Origin: Phragmites australis
Taxonomy: Eukaryota > Streptophyta > Magnoliopsida > Poales > Poaceae
Assembly (NCBI RefSeq): GCF_958298935.1
Contig: NC_084927.1
Location: 22,828,001 to 22,892,000 of the forward strand
Length of the DNA stretch: 64,000 nt
Direction: 5' to 3'
Part shown: one piece after another, positions 54,821 to 64,000 of the stretch
Layout: every line of letters begins with the position of its first letter
Position numbering within the stretch: the first letter of the stretch is position 1
The notes under the pieces: generated by a model
The model's input: only the letters and a program-made list of their open reading frames with translations
Told to the model about the DNA's origin: nothing
Database searches by the model: none
Translations under genes and position numbers: made by a program

Positions 54821-55725
54821 CTAGTCGGAGTCAGAGTCGCTGCCCCCCGAGCCTGGAGTTGGCGGTGCCTCTCGCGTGAAGCAGGCCGCCACCTCGGTAG
54901 CGGAGCCCCGAACCGCCTCCCGAGCGGCCTCCTCCTCAGCTTCGACCACCCCTTCCCGAGCTGGCTCCAGCGGGAAGTTCGGGTCCCGGCTTCGGTAGCA
55001 TGCCAGGACATGTTCGGCCATTGCCTGGGCCAAACCATGCCCTTCCCGGGCAGTGAGTTCCTGGACGGCCTAGGGCAGCACCTGGACTGGCCTCGGCCAG
55101 GTTGCCCTTGGCTTTCAGAGGATCAGCCAGCACCTCGAGGTGCTGGCTGATCCTCTGAAAGCCAAGGGCAACCTGGCCGAGGCCAGTCCCCTTCGCCTCC
55201 ACGTCGACTCGCCTGAGCCCAGCCACCCTCACAGACCTTTGCATCTGCCGGAGGATGTCTTCCATCATCCGCTTCACATTGGCCCATTCGGTTTCGGCGG
55301 CCTCGAGCTCCTCCGTTGCCTACCGCAGTCGGACCTCGAAGCCCTGTTCCCCGGCAGCACCGATCGCCTGGGATTCAGCCCGCTTTACCCACTCCGCAAG
55401 GGCGGACAGGGCCTGCTCGCGGGCAGTCAGCTCGGACTCCCACTTGGTGGCCCACTCCTCCCGAGCGGCCGTGGCCAGCACCGCCTCAGCAGCCTCCATC
55501 TCCCGGAGGACCAGCAGTTCCTCCCGGGCTTCTAGGTCCGCCGTCGTGATGCCGACGTCGGTCTCCCTAATGACGATGTCCTCCTCCCGGCTCTGGAGCT
55601 CCTCCTCCCAGTGTTGGAGGTCGGCGCGGAACTGGTCAGCCTCGCCTTTTATGCGGGCCAATTCAGCCTGGGAGGCTTCCACCGCCCTCTCGCGTGCCAA
55701 AACTGACTCCTCCCGCGCCTGCGCC
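54821..55725 (-). pseudogene. Antisense coiled-coil gene of element E, interrupted
   Basis: Read on the minus strand from the insertion point at 55725: a long charged helix (LARERAVEASQAELARIKGE; REELLVLREMEAAEAVLATA; WESELTAREQALSALAEW) with heptad spacing, one TAG near 55320, then ATEELEAAETEWANVKRMME. The 106-bp palindrome (55084-55189) breaks the frame. The end reads HVLACYRSRDPNFPLEPARE and an acidic SGGSDSDSD tail at 54821. The N-terminal part lies beyond the Tekay-like element. Antisense genes of this kind, with coiled-coil C-terminal parts, are known from several Tat-type grass elements; their role is not established. Confidence 0.65.
55084..55189. repeat. Perfect 106-bp palindrome
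   Basis: Two 53-base arms meet at CTCGAG (centre 55136/55137) with no spacer and no mismatch. The left arm starts GGACTGGCCTCGGCC and the right arm ends GGCCGAGGCCAGTCC. It lies in the antisense gene of element E. Confidence 0.95.
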
Positions 55726-58700
55726 TGTCATGGCCCAGAATTTCCAAAACATATAATTAAGTGCTAATGGACGTCATTAGCATCATTTGCTTGGTTTTGA
55801 GCAATTTTAGGCATGCAATTTTTAATTAAATAAATTGTAAAAATCAATATTAGTTGATGCGTTGTTAAGCAACTCACCATATTTCTATACAACATAGGGT
55901 TGGAAACAATTTTAGAAATTAGTAGGTGCCTAGAGGAGAATATCAATGAATTTTCCCAAATTTTTGGGAATTATTTTAAAGGCATAAAAATTAACACAAG
56001 TTAGAAAAGCTTGCCTCTTTGGAGAATTTTCATTTGAATTTGGTGCAAGCTTTTTGGGTCAAACAAGGTAAAATGGATTGTTCATGATTTATAGAAGCCA
56101 ACAAAATTTGTTCCACAATTTTTAGACCACAGTAAGGCCTCCACCTTGATAACCAAAGTAGTGAAGATATTTTTGCCTGGCGGTTACTGTTCATCGGCCC
56201 CACCGGTCATCCCCTTCGCACGCACACCGCCTCTGCTCCCCCTTCTCCCGCTCTCACAAAGCAATGCGGCGCCGCCATCCTTGACTTCGGTGGCCACCTC
56301 CACGTTGCCGGCCGAAAGATCAGCCCCAGTCCTTATCCTCCCCTCTCCGCCCTCTACTTTATCTCTCTCTCTGCTCCTTCTCTCGCGCGGCCGAAAAGCA
56401 GAGCGCAGAGCACTCGCACAAGCATCGGCCGCTGGCAAGAGTCGCCGCGCCGTTGACGGTTTCCGTCGAGCCCGAGCCCCGTGGAGCCGTAGGGAGGAGC
56501 GCCCCGAGCTCCTCCGCCGTTTCCCCTCCTTCCCCGGCCGTTTCCCGCGCGGATTGGAGCCGCCCGCGCCTTCTTCCCCGACGACGGCAACCGAGCTCCG
56601 CCGTCTTCCGTCGCCCCGCTGTTCTACAGCCTCACCGACCTAACCCGCTGCACGGTGAGCTTCCCCGTGCTCCTGTACACCTTATGCGCGCGCCGTTTTC
56701 TCTCTGTCCCGTCGCCGGCGCGGTGTTCCGCGGTGGTTGAATCGCCGCCGCCTCCCCACGCACGCCGCCGGTCGGGCCGCCATCGAGTTCGTCGGTCGGG
56801 AAGCGAGCCGTTAGCTCTACGCGCTCACATAGAACGTATTGGTGTGCTCGGCCGGGCTTATTGCGTCGCCGTTCGCCGTCGGCGTGTCAAAGCCGTGCCG
56901 CCGCCGTGCTAGTTTTGCCCTCACCGCCGCTCGCCGTGTTCCGGCCGTCGCCGGCGTCGACGTGTGCCCCCACTGTGATCGCGTGCTCGCGCTAATGCCG
57001 TTTTTGCCCTCGTCCAAGCCGTGCAGGCTGCCGCTCGCCGCCGGCAGCCACCGCAAGAGCCGCCGGCCGTCCTCCAGTGGCGCGCGCGCAGCTGCCGTGG
57101 CCGATTTTGACTTCGGTCAAGGGAGCCGGCCCCACCGGTCAGTAGCTGGGGCTGGGCCGGTGTCGGTAGAAAAAGGCGTGGGCCCATTTGAATATTAGAG
57201 AAAAATCGGAAAATGCGAAATTGGATATTTGTTTAATTGGTAAATCGGCTGATAGCTTGTATAATGCGTAGAAAAATGTATATAACTCCAAAATTCATGA
57301 AACCAGTTTTGTTAGGCTTATATGATCATTATCTACATGTTAAAAATACCAGCAGCCATGAAATGTGTTCTGGGAATTATTGAATAAATGAAGCATGTTT
57401 AAGCTTTGATAATTCATAATTAAATCTTGGTAGCTCCAAAATTGATGAATCCAATTTTGTGAATCTTGCTAAATTGTTTCCTGATCAGTAAAATATACAC
57501 CCTCATGTTAAGCATAATTAACTTTCCAGTTTGGTTTAAGCTTTGGTTTATGCTTTAAAGTATTTCAGGAAATGTTTAAATGGTTAACGCTAATTGCAAT
57601 TAGGAAATATTTGATGTTTTAAGCGCAAGGCATAATGCATGTCACCTCCGTTGTTGCATGGCTTTCATACTCATCATTGCACGCGATTATTCTTTTAGGG
57701 AACTTCGACCCGGCGAACGAGGCTGTACCCGGAGGTTCCCGCAGTGGTGATCGTGACTCGGGTAGCTGTGAGCAGCAGCTAGGGCAGCAAGGCAAGCATC
57801 TATCATATTGCACCGTGTCTACTTGAAAATCTAATATGTTATCTACGCTTATGTATACATTGCATGTGTCGGGTTCCGAGTTGGGTAGAACCTATGCCTA
57901 TGCATTCTTCCATTTCGGTCACGTGTCATGAGTTATTCCATTGGAGCCTAGTGGTGTCGTCGCGGTCTAATTTTAGTTCGCTATGCTTAGTGGTACTTAG
58001 GCTTTCCGGTAGAAGTCGACGACGGCGTCCACCGTTGTCGCGAGCCTAGGACTTATTACTTGTTCACACTTATGGTTGTGTTGATGATGAGTCGGTTTGG
58101 TGAGTGGTGAGTTGAGACGAGGTGTGGGCGGTGTTAGGGGTGTCATCTGCTCACGAGGAGTCCTCAGGCAGTTCGGGGAGGGAACCCGGACACCGTAGAC
58201 CGCTTGCACCGGTTAAGCACCGATCATCGGTGTAGTCGGCTTTAGCACATACCTTACTCACCACATGCTGATATAATGGTAGGCGAGCCGATTACCTTCG
58301 CAGACGTGGTCATGTGGGCCTCGTCATAGACGGTGTGAGTCCGGTTTGAGTCCGGGCTTTTAGCGGTATTAGTTTGCTCGAGGAGTAGTTCTAATACCGT
58401 CTCGCCGAGCTATGGTTGATCCACATGGTTGGGCCTGGTTGGGAAAGGTTGTCACGGGTACCCCCTTGTGCGCATCTTAGCGGGTGGCACAAGCCGTATG
58501 GTCCCTGTGTCGTGTGGGTCCAGGAGTATCCCCCTGCAGGGTGTATAATCAGTTCGAACTGCCGCGCTCTCGGTCATGAGCATCGCTATTGCTTATCTCC
58601 ACCGAGCGACCATATTTTGGTCGTAGAGTTTCGATATGGGTTGTGGCATGGTTGGATTGGGTGGTTTGGTCGGTTTGTGGTCGGTGATTTGGTGGTATTG

Positions 58701-59380
58701 GTTTACTTTTATACACTTGTTGTTTACATATCTGTTGTGGTCAGTTGGTTGGCAGAGTTTGAGTCGGTGGTTGGTTAAGTCAGTTGCTTACACCTAGAGT
58801 CTAGGTTGCTTACCGCTTAATGAACTTAAACATGTCTTAATCCTTGCTACAGCTTTAAAATGCATGATCCTTGGAGTCGAAAATATATATACTCATACTG
58901 TGTAAGACTTGCTAGTACCTTCGTACTAAGGGGTGCTGCCCTTAAGTTGTTTTCAGGTTCGCAGGTCGGCGAGGAAGAGGCAGTTTTCGGCTACTTTTTG
59001 CCTGCCGATCCAGGTGGCGGGCAGGAGTAGCACATTCTACTCCGAACTCCGACGCTTTTGGTATGGAGCTTAAGGGCATACGGCTCCATACTCTTTTGTT
59101 GTATAGGTTTTTCTTCCGCTGCATAGTAGTTGTTGCTGTTCTTCTTTTGTTGTAAATTGTGGAAGCAGTTGCATGTTTAATAATTGTAATCCAGTTTAAT
59201 TACTTGCTCTCTATTAAACTGTGTTGTGATATTTGGGTTGGAAGGCATGTGTTCTGATCCTGGGCACAAAACACGTGCCGGGACTACCGGAATGGTATTC
59301 TGGTTAATCGTCGAGGTTGTGATTATGAATAATGATCCTCCTGATGATTAATTAGAATACTATTTGGACGGTTCCTCACA
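55726..59380 (+). repeat. 5' LTR of the Tekay-like element
   Basis: The 3,655-bp unit starts TGTCATGGCCCAGAATTTCC and ends GGTTCCTCACA, four bases before the primer site. It has an A/T-rich first part, a very G/C-rich part (56180-57180), a second A/T-rich part (57190-57620) that resembles an intron and matches 22080-22400, and a G/T-rich end. Long open frames in the G/C-rich part on both strands look like composition effects. Confidence 0.85.
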
Positions 59381-59383
59381 GCT

Positions 59384-59396
59384 TGGTATCAGAGCC
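59384..59396 (+). other. Primer-binding site (initiator tRNA-Met)
   Basis: TGGTATCAGAGCC pairs with the 3' end of plant initiator tRNA-Met and directly follows the LTR. Confidence 0.9.
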
Positions 59397-59400
59397 TGGT

Positions 59401-59657
59401 TTAATTTAGTAGCCTAAACATAATTAGTGCGTTGTTTAGTAAGTCGACAACTTCACCTAAACAACCCATAATTTATGTTTATGCCTCTTCATGTTTAATA
59501 TGTATTAAACTGCTATCGTTTATGCCCCTAAGTTAAAATGCGTATTATGAGTGGCGTTTATATGTCTTTTACCACGTTGTTTCGCTTTCGACCCTGCATT
59601 GATTCATGTTGAGCATTGCATCTTCGGCTTTGCATCGTCGGAAGGTAAGGTACGACG
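59401..59657 (+). other. Leader of the Tekay-like element before the hairpins
   Basis: Moderately T-rich, with no ORF of note. It joins the primer site to the hairpin array. Confidence 0.5.
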
Positions 59658-59931
59658 CTCGGTGGCGGTTAATCACCGAGGGCTCAGCCGGATGCGAGGC
59701 AGGGGCCCGGCATGTTCCGTACGGTGATCCGTACGGGAAGTGAATACGCTAGCAATAGCGTATGAACATCCACCATGCGATGGGAGACATGGTCGTCTAC
59801 TCGTGTGGCGTTTACACGAGATGTTCCGTAGGGTCTACGGGAAGTGAATACGTCGTTGTCGACGTATGGATTGTCGCTTGTACGGCATGTGGTACAAGGG
59901 CCGTTCGCGCTCTTACCCTTTCTAGCGCGAA
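59658..59931 (+). ncRNA. Array of eight hairpins in the retrotransposon leader
   Basis: Stems, left arm / right arm: 59658-59664/59674-59680 (7 bp), 59715-59724/59729-59738 (10 bp with one G-T pair, loop TGAT), 59744-59751/59756-59763 (8 bp, loop GCAA), 59800-59806/59814-59820 (7 bp), 59824-59831/59835-59842 (8 bp), 59848-59855/59860-59867 (8 bp, loop TTGT), 59877-59883/59892-59898 (7 bp) and 59904-59911/59924-59931 (8 bp). Hairpins 2-3 and 5-6 form a repeated module (TGTTCCGTA..TACGGGAAGTGAATACG). Within it the inner three pairs of the second stem changed from CTA/TAG to TCG/CGA, which keeps pairing. A packaging, dimerisation or translation role is possible; none is shown. Confidence 0.75.
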
Positions 59932-60130
59932 GGGTACGTTCTGGATGTTATAAACTGCCTGTGGTTTGATGTTTGCAGGTGCGGCTCTTGTTTTGAGAAA
60001 GAAGCGGTAGTTAGGTTCGAGCATGCATCATTTCATGGCATTCATGCATGCATTCATATTTATACATGTATTAAGGGATTCTAATAATGTATCCGGCGAA
60101 TGCATGATGCTAAGTCGGAGTTTGATGTTT

Positions 60131-60146
60131 CCCCTTTTGTTTGCAG
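60131..60146 (+). promoter_or_regulatory. Splice-acceptor-like site just before gag
   Basis: CCCCTTTTGTTTGCAG is a strong polypyrimidine tract plus AG, six bases before the gag ATG at 60153. A similar TTTGCAG lies at 59974-59980. Confidence 0.4.
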
Positions 60147-60152
60147 TTCAGA

Positions 60153-63100
60153 ATGGTTGTCACTCGGCGTGGTGGGGAAGTTCCGGAGGGTTCCGGCCAG
60201 AACAACCCTCCTCCACCACCGACTATGGCGGATGTGCTCATGCAAATCGAGCAGAACCGCCAAGCGAATCACGCTCTCCTCCAGACGAACCAAGCGCTTC
60301 TGGAGGCTCTCGTGCGCAACGCGGCTCCTCATGGAGGAGGTGGAGCCGTGCGCCGAGACGACTTCTCGGACTTCTTGCGGACTCAGCCACCGGTCTTCTC
60401 GCGAGCTGAGGATCCTCTGGATGCTGATCACTGGCTCCGGACGATCGAGCAGAAGCTCGTCCTTCTTCACTGCGAGGATCACGAGAAGGCACTTTTCGCC
60501 GCCCATCAGCTTCAGGGCCCGGCGGGTGCGTGGTGGTCTGGCTTTCTGGCCATGCACCCCGCCGATCACCGCGTGTCATGGGCGGAGTTCCGTGAGGCCT
60601 TCCGCTCGTTTCACATACCTAGTGGTCTCATGGAGGCTAAGAGGCGGGAGTTTGAGGACCTCAAGCAAGGAGGTCGGGCGGTGATGGAGTACGTGCAGGT
60701 GTTCAACCACCTTGCACAATACGCTACTGAGGAGGTCAGCACGGATGCGCGCAAGCAGCGCCGCTTCGTGAATGGCCTGAACTCGAAGATGCAGGACCGG
60801 TTGTCTGCGCATAAGTTCGCCGACTTCAACGAGTTGGTGAGCACGTCGATCACGGTGGAGCTCAAGTATAAGAGCCACCAAGAGGAGAAGAGGCGGAAGA
60901 GGGGTTCCTCGTCTTCTGTGGGCGGTAGCTCGCAGCGCGCCCGCACTGAGAGCCAGCCTCCACAGTCTCAGGTGCCGTCGGCTGGCTACCCACGGCCGAT
61001 GTGGTTTGTACCACGTCCTGCGTTCTCCGCTCCACAGGGGCAGGCTGCACGACCAGCCGGCTCCCAAGTGAGCGTGACCAGTGGCTCAGGTGGTCCGTGC
61101 TTCAACTGTGGCCGCGTCGGCCATTTCTCGAGGGAGTGCCCGTATCCGAGGCCGGGAGCCGTGATGGGTGCCCCACGACCACCGCCGGCTCAGTCAGCAC
61201 CGCAGTCTTCGCAGGCGACCCACGTTCCCAAGCGTGGTCGAGCTCGCCATACTACCGCCGATGAGGTTCAGGAGGGTGACACCGTCCTGATGGGTACGTT
61301 GGATATGAGTTTCAACTCTGACATCTTTTCTGCAGTGGTTTTGTTTGATTCAGGAGCCTCTCACTCCTTTATATCGTCGGATTATGTTTGGAAGTGTGGG
61401 TTGAGAGTCAGTGCTACCCACACACCGTATCTTATAGACGCCCCGGGGGCCAAAGTTCTAATCAACCAGTGTGTGAATAAAGCGGCGGTAATTGTCAACA
61501 AAGTGCCTTTCTTTGTCAATCTGTTAGTGATGGACTCGAAGGGAATTGAGGTTATTTTGGGAATGAATTGGCTCTCCAAGAATAAGGCTGTGTTGGACTG
61601 TGCTCGGCGAACCGTCACCCTCGATGGTCTGTCAGGCACTCGTATTCAGTTGAAGCTGAAGGGTGTCAAGTCCTGCCTGTTCACCATAAAGGCTGCCCCC
61701 ACTAGGATTATGGAGACCATTCCTGTGGTGTGGGAATTTCTAGATGTTTTTCCAGATGAGTTGCCTGGAATGCCTCCTGGCAGGGCAGTGGAGTTCTCTA
61801 TTGATCTCGTACCCGGTGCGGCCCCGGTTTCGAAGAAGATGTACAAGATGTCGCAAATTGAGCTAGTTGAGCTGAAGAAACAGATTCATGAGCTGCTAGC
61901 AAAGGGTTTCATTCGTCCGAGTTCCTCACCTTGGGGATGCTCAGCTTTATTTGTGAAGAAGAAAGATGACACTCTCAGGATGTGTGTTGATTACCGTCCG
62001 CTGAATGCAGTCACGGTGAAGAATGTGTATCCGCTTCCTAGGATTGACATCTTGTTTGATCAGTTGACGGGAGCCCGAGTCTTCTCAAAGATTGACTTGA
62101 GGCTGGGCTATCATCAAATTAAGGTTCGGCCAGAGGATATTCCAAAGACAGCGTTCTCTACTCGATACGGCTTGTATGAGTTCACCGTTATGTCGTTTGG
62201 CTTGACTAATGCGCCGGCCTTCTTTATGTACCTTATGAACTCGGTGTTCATGGAGGAGTTGGACAAGTTTGTAATTGTTTTCATCGACGACATTCTGATA
62301 TACTCCAAGACCGAGCAAGAACACATTGGGCATCTCCGTGTTGTTCTGGGCAGACTCCGAGAACATCAGCTGTACGCCAAGTTCAGCAAGTGTGAGTTCT
62401 GGCTCAGGGAGGTGGCCTTTCTGGGACATGTTCTATCAGAGAACGGGGTGGCAGTTGACCCGAGCAAGGTGCAGGATGTGCTCGACTGGGTTCAACCCCA
62501 GAATGTTAGTGAGATTCGGAGTTTTCTTGGACTTGCGGGCTATTACCGCCGGTTCATCGAGAACTTCTCCAAGGTTGCGAAGCCAATGACCGAGTTGTTA
62601 AAGCAAGACAGCGTGTTTGATTGGTCAGATGCCTGTGAGTCTGCCTTCCAGACATTGAAGAAGCTGCTCACGACCGCCCCAGTGCTTGCTCAACCTGATG
62701 TGACCAGAGGGTTTGATGTGTATTGCGACGCGTCTGGCATCGGTCTTGGCTGTGTTTTGATGCAGGAGGACCGAGTCGTTGCATATGCATCCCGACAGTT
62801 GAAGCGTCATGAGGAGAACTACCCGACACATGATCTTGAACTTGCTGCTGTCGTGCACGCTCTGAAGATGTGGCGCCACTACTTGATGGGCAACTTGTGC
62901 CGTATCTACACGGATCATAAGAGTTTGAAGTACATTTTCACGCAGGCGGATTTGAACATGAGGCAGCGAAGATGGCTCGAGTTGATCAAAGACTACGAGC
63001 TGGAGGTTCACTACCATCCAGGCAAGGCGAATGTGGTCGCCGATGCTTTGAGTCGAAAGGCTCATTGTCACTGTCTTGTAGCCTCGCCGATGGATTCCAC

Positions 63101-64000
63101 GTTGTGTGATGAGTTCCGGCGTCTTGGGCTTGATATGGTGTCAGACGGTTTTATTGCAAATCTTGAAATCAAGTCCACGCTCATTGATGAAATTAAGGCG
63201 GCTCAGAGAGATGATAAGGGTATGGCCCGAATTCGAGAGAAGAAGAAGATCGGGCAGGCCTTGTGTTTTACTGAGGATAATCAGGGCGTTATCTGGTTTG
63301 GGAACCGTCTAGTGGTTCCGAGGGTCGAGGCGCTGAGGAAGAAGATCTTTGATGAGGCTCACGATTCATTGCTGTCTATTCACCCGGGCAGTACGAAGAT
63401 GTATCAGGATTTGAAACCCCGTTTCTGGTGGACTCGCATGAAGCGGGAGGTTGCTAGATATGTGTCTGAGTGCGACGTCTGCCGAAGGGTGAAGGCTGAA
63501 CACATCAAGCCTGCCGGCACACTCCAACCTTTGCCCATTCCATCTTGGAAGTGGGAGGAAGTTGGGATGGATTTCATTACCGGCTTGCCGAAGACTTTGA
63601 GTGGGTATGACTCTATTTGGGTCATCGTGGACCGGTTGACAAAGTCCGCACACTTCCTTCCTGTCAGAACCACTTATTCTGCTAAGCAGTATGCGGAGTT
63701 GTACCTCACTAGAATTGTTTGCCTCCATGGGGTGCCGAAGAAGATCATCTCGGATCGAGGTACCCAGTTTACTTCTCATTTCTGGAGAAATTTCCAAGAG
63801 GCTATGGAGACTGAGTTGTTCCACAGCACGGCGTATCACCCACAGACGGATGGTCAGACGGAGAGGGTAAATCAGATTCTCGAAGATATGCTCCGTGCTT
63901 GTGTGCTCACTTATGGGAAGAAGTGGGACATATGCCTGCCGTTTGCGGAATTTTCGTATAACAACAGTTTCCAGGCTAGTATAGAGATGGCGCCATTTGA
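60153..64000 (+). CDS. Tekay-like gag-pol polyprotein, open, continues beyond the window
   Basis: I translated the frame from ATG 60153 to the edge: 1,282 codons without a stop. Gag: [20 protein letters not shown], then the capsid core [20 protein letters not shown] and AYTGLM-like [20 protein letters not shown]. Zinc knuckle [14 protein letters not shown] is at residues 316-329. The protease has DSGASHSF with Asp399. Reverse transcriptase starts near 530 and has [10 protein letters not shown] at 710-719. RNase H has [15 protein letters not shown] with Asp859. Integrase has the zinc region His1077, Cys1107 and Cys1110, and the triad Asp1140, Asp1201 and Glu1237 (35 residues between the last two). 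All key residues are present, so the protein could be functional. The start is chosen because it is the first ATG after the splice-like site and gives the normal gag N-terminus. The chromodomain and stop are outside the window. Confidence 0.92.
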   Translation, partial: MVVTRRGGEVPEGSGQNNPPPPPTMADVLMQIEQNRQANHALLQTNQALLEALVRNAAPHGGGGAVRRDDFSDFLRTQPPVFSRAEDPLDADHWLRTIEQKLVLLHCEDHEKALFAAHQLQGPAGAWWSGFLAMHPADHRVSWAEFREAFRSFHIPSGLMEAKRREFEDLKQGGRAVMEYVQVFNHLAQYATEEVSTDARKQRRFVNGLNSKMQDRLSAHKFADFNELVSTSITVELKYKSHQEEKRRKRGSSSSVGGSSQRARTESQPPQSQVPSAGYPRPMWFVPRPAFSAPQGQAARPAGSQVSVTSGSGGPCFNCGRVGHFSRECPYPRPGAVMGAPRPPPAQSAPQSSQATHVPKRGRARHTTADEVQEGDTVLMGTLDMSFNSDIFSAVVLFDSGASHSFISSDYVWKCGLRVSATHTPYLIDAPGAKVLINQCVNKAAVIVNKVPFFVNLLVMDSKGIEVILGMNWLSKNKAVLDCARRTVTLDGLSGTRIQLKLKGVKSCLFTIKAAPTRIMETIPVVWEFLDVFPDELPGMPPGRAVEFSIDLVPGAAPVSKKMYKMSQIELVELKKQIHELLAKGFIRPSSSPWGCSALFVKKKDDTLRMCVDYRPLNAVTVKNVYPLPRIDILFDQLTGARVFSKIDLRLGYHQIKVRPEDIPKTAFSTRYGLYEFTVMSFGLTNAPAFFMYLMNSVFMEELDKFVIVFIDDILIYSKTEQEHIGHLRVVLGRLREHQLYAKFSKCEFWLREVAFLGHVLSENGVAVDPSKVQDVLDWVQPQNVSEIRSFLGLAGYYRRFIENFSKVAKPMTELLKQDSVFDWSDACESAFQTLKKLLTTAPVLAQPDVTRGFDVYCDASGIGLGCVLMQEDRVVAYASRQLKRHEENYPTHDLELAAVVHALKMWRHYLMGNLCRIYTDHKSLKYIFTQADLNMRQRRWLELIKDYELEVHYHPGKANVVADALSRKAHCHCLVASPMDSTLCDEFRRLGLDMVSDGFIANLEIKSTLIDEIKAAQRDDKGMARIREKKKIGQALCFTEDNQGVIWFGNRLVVPRVEALRKKIFDEAHDSLLSIHPGSTKMYQDLKPRFWWTRMKREVARYVSECDVCRRVKAEHIKPAGTLQPLPIPSWKWEEVGMDFITGLPKTLSGYDSIWVIVDRLTKSAHFLPVRTTYSAKQYAELYLTRIVCLHGVPKKIISDRGTQFTSHFWRNFQEAMETELFHSTAYHPQTDGQTERVNQILEDMLRACVLTYGKKWDICLPFAEFSYNNSFQASIEMAPF

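Larger units (their letters stand above)
45833..55725 (+). mobile_element. Element E: Tat-type gypsy retrotransposon, cut by the Tekay-like element
   Basis: It has a 5' LTR (45833-47258), primer site, gag-protease, reverse transcriptase with two RNase H domains, integrase, a long spacer with repeats, and an antisense gene. The antisense gene is interrupted at 55726, so the 3' LTR lies outside the window. The left target copy is ACCTC (45828-45832). The double RNase H and the antisense gene after integrase place it in the Tat group. All genes carry stops or frameshifts. Confidence 0.85.
55726..64000 (+). mobile_element. Tekay/Del-like chromovirus, intact in the window
   Basis: A 3,655-bp 5' LTR, a tRNA-Met primer site, a structured leader and an unbroken gag-pol frame that runs off the right edge. 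Its insertion interrupts element E. The very long LTR, the single gag-pol frame, the [14 protein letters not shown] knuckle and the reverse transcriptase style point to the Tekay (Del) lineage. The chromodomain expected after integrase would lie outside the window. The left flanking target bases are GCGCC (55721-55725). Confidence 0.9.

Noticed and set aside
56146..57198. Several long open frames in the G/C-rich part of the Tekay-like LTR
   Set aside because: Open frames exist on both strands at once, are of low complexity and lack domains; high G/C content explains them.

Overview
This is repeat-rich plant nuclear DNA, most likely from a grass. The evidence is the CACTA (En/Spm) transposases with Transposase_21, DUF4218 and DUF4216 regions, the Tat-type gypsy elements with antisense genes, a CRM-like and a Tekay-like chromovirus, and tRNA-Met and tRNA-Arg type primer sites. 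I see no rRNA gene, no functional tRNA gene, no CRISPR array, nothing bacterial, and no ordinary host gene beyond one possible captured exon. Family and subfamily assignments come from reading the sequence, not from a database search.

Layout. 1-2940 is the 3' part of a CACTA element (CACTA-1, +). 2941-9287 is a patchwork of truncated LTR retrotransposons: a long LTR with a tRNA-Arg-like primer site and gag-like remnant, an LTR of 'family A' (+), and a minus-strand Tat gag-protease remnant. 9288-21207 is a degraded minus-strand CACTA (CACTA-3), interrupted by a copia-like LTR that itself carries a solo LTR with perfect 5-bp target duplications. At 21292 a second, plus-strand CACTA (CACTA-2) begins. 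Its transposase runs from 22880 to 40114 but is split by two LTR elements: non-autonomous family-A element A (23495-29699) and CRM-like element B (30379-37945). After the transposase come an internal copy of the subterminal repeats, a promoter, a small RNase H1 N-terminal-domain ORF and a TNP1-like gene. TNP1 is cut at 45833 by a Tat gypsy element (element E, 45833-55725). Element E is cut at 55726 by a Tekay/Del-like element with a 3.65-kb LTR that runs off the right edge.

History. The nesting gives an order of events: CACTA-3, then CACTA-2, then elements A, B and E, then the Tekay-like element. Decay agrees with this order. The oldest genes are full of stops and frameshifts, element B has three nonsense codons and no frameshift, and the Tekay-like gag-pol is open for at least 1,282 codons with every catalytic residue I could check present.

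Most interesting signals. (1) A string of eight short hairpins lies between the primer site and gag of the intact Tekay-like element (59658-59931); one two-hairpin module occurs twice and three stem pairs differ by compensatory changes. (2) A perfect 106-bp palindrome lies in the antisense gene of element E. (3) Element A is built from three kinds of tandem repeat, one with an exact 108-bp period. (4) An RNase H1 N-terminal-type domain joined to a membrane-like tail sits inside CACTA-2. (5) Copies of CACTA subterminal repeats lie at the internal promoter of the second gene in two separate CACTA elements.
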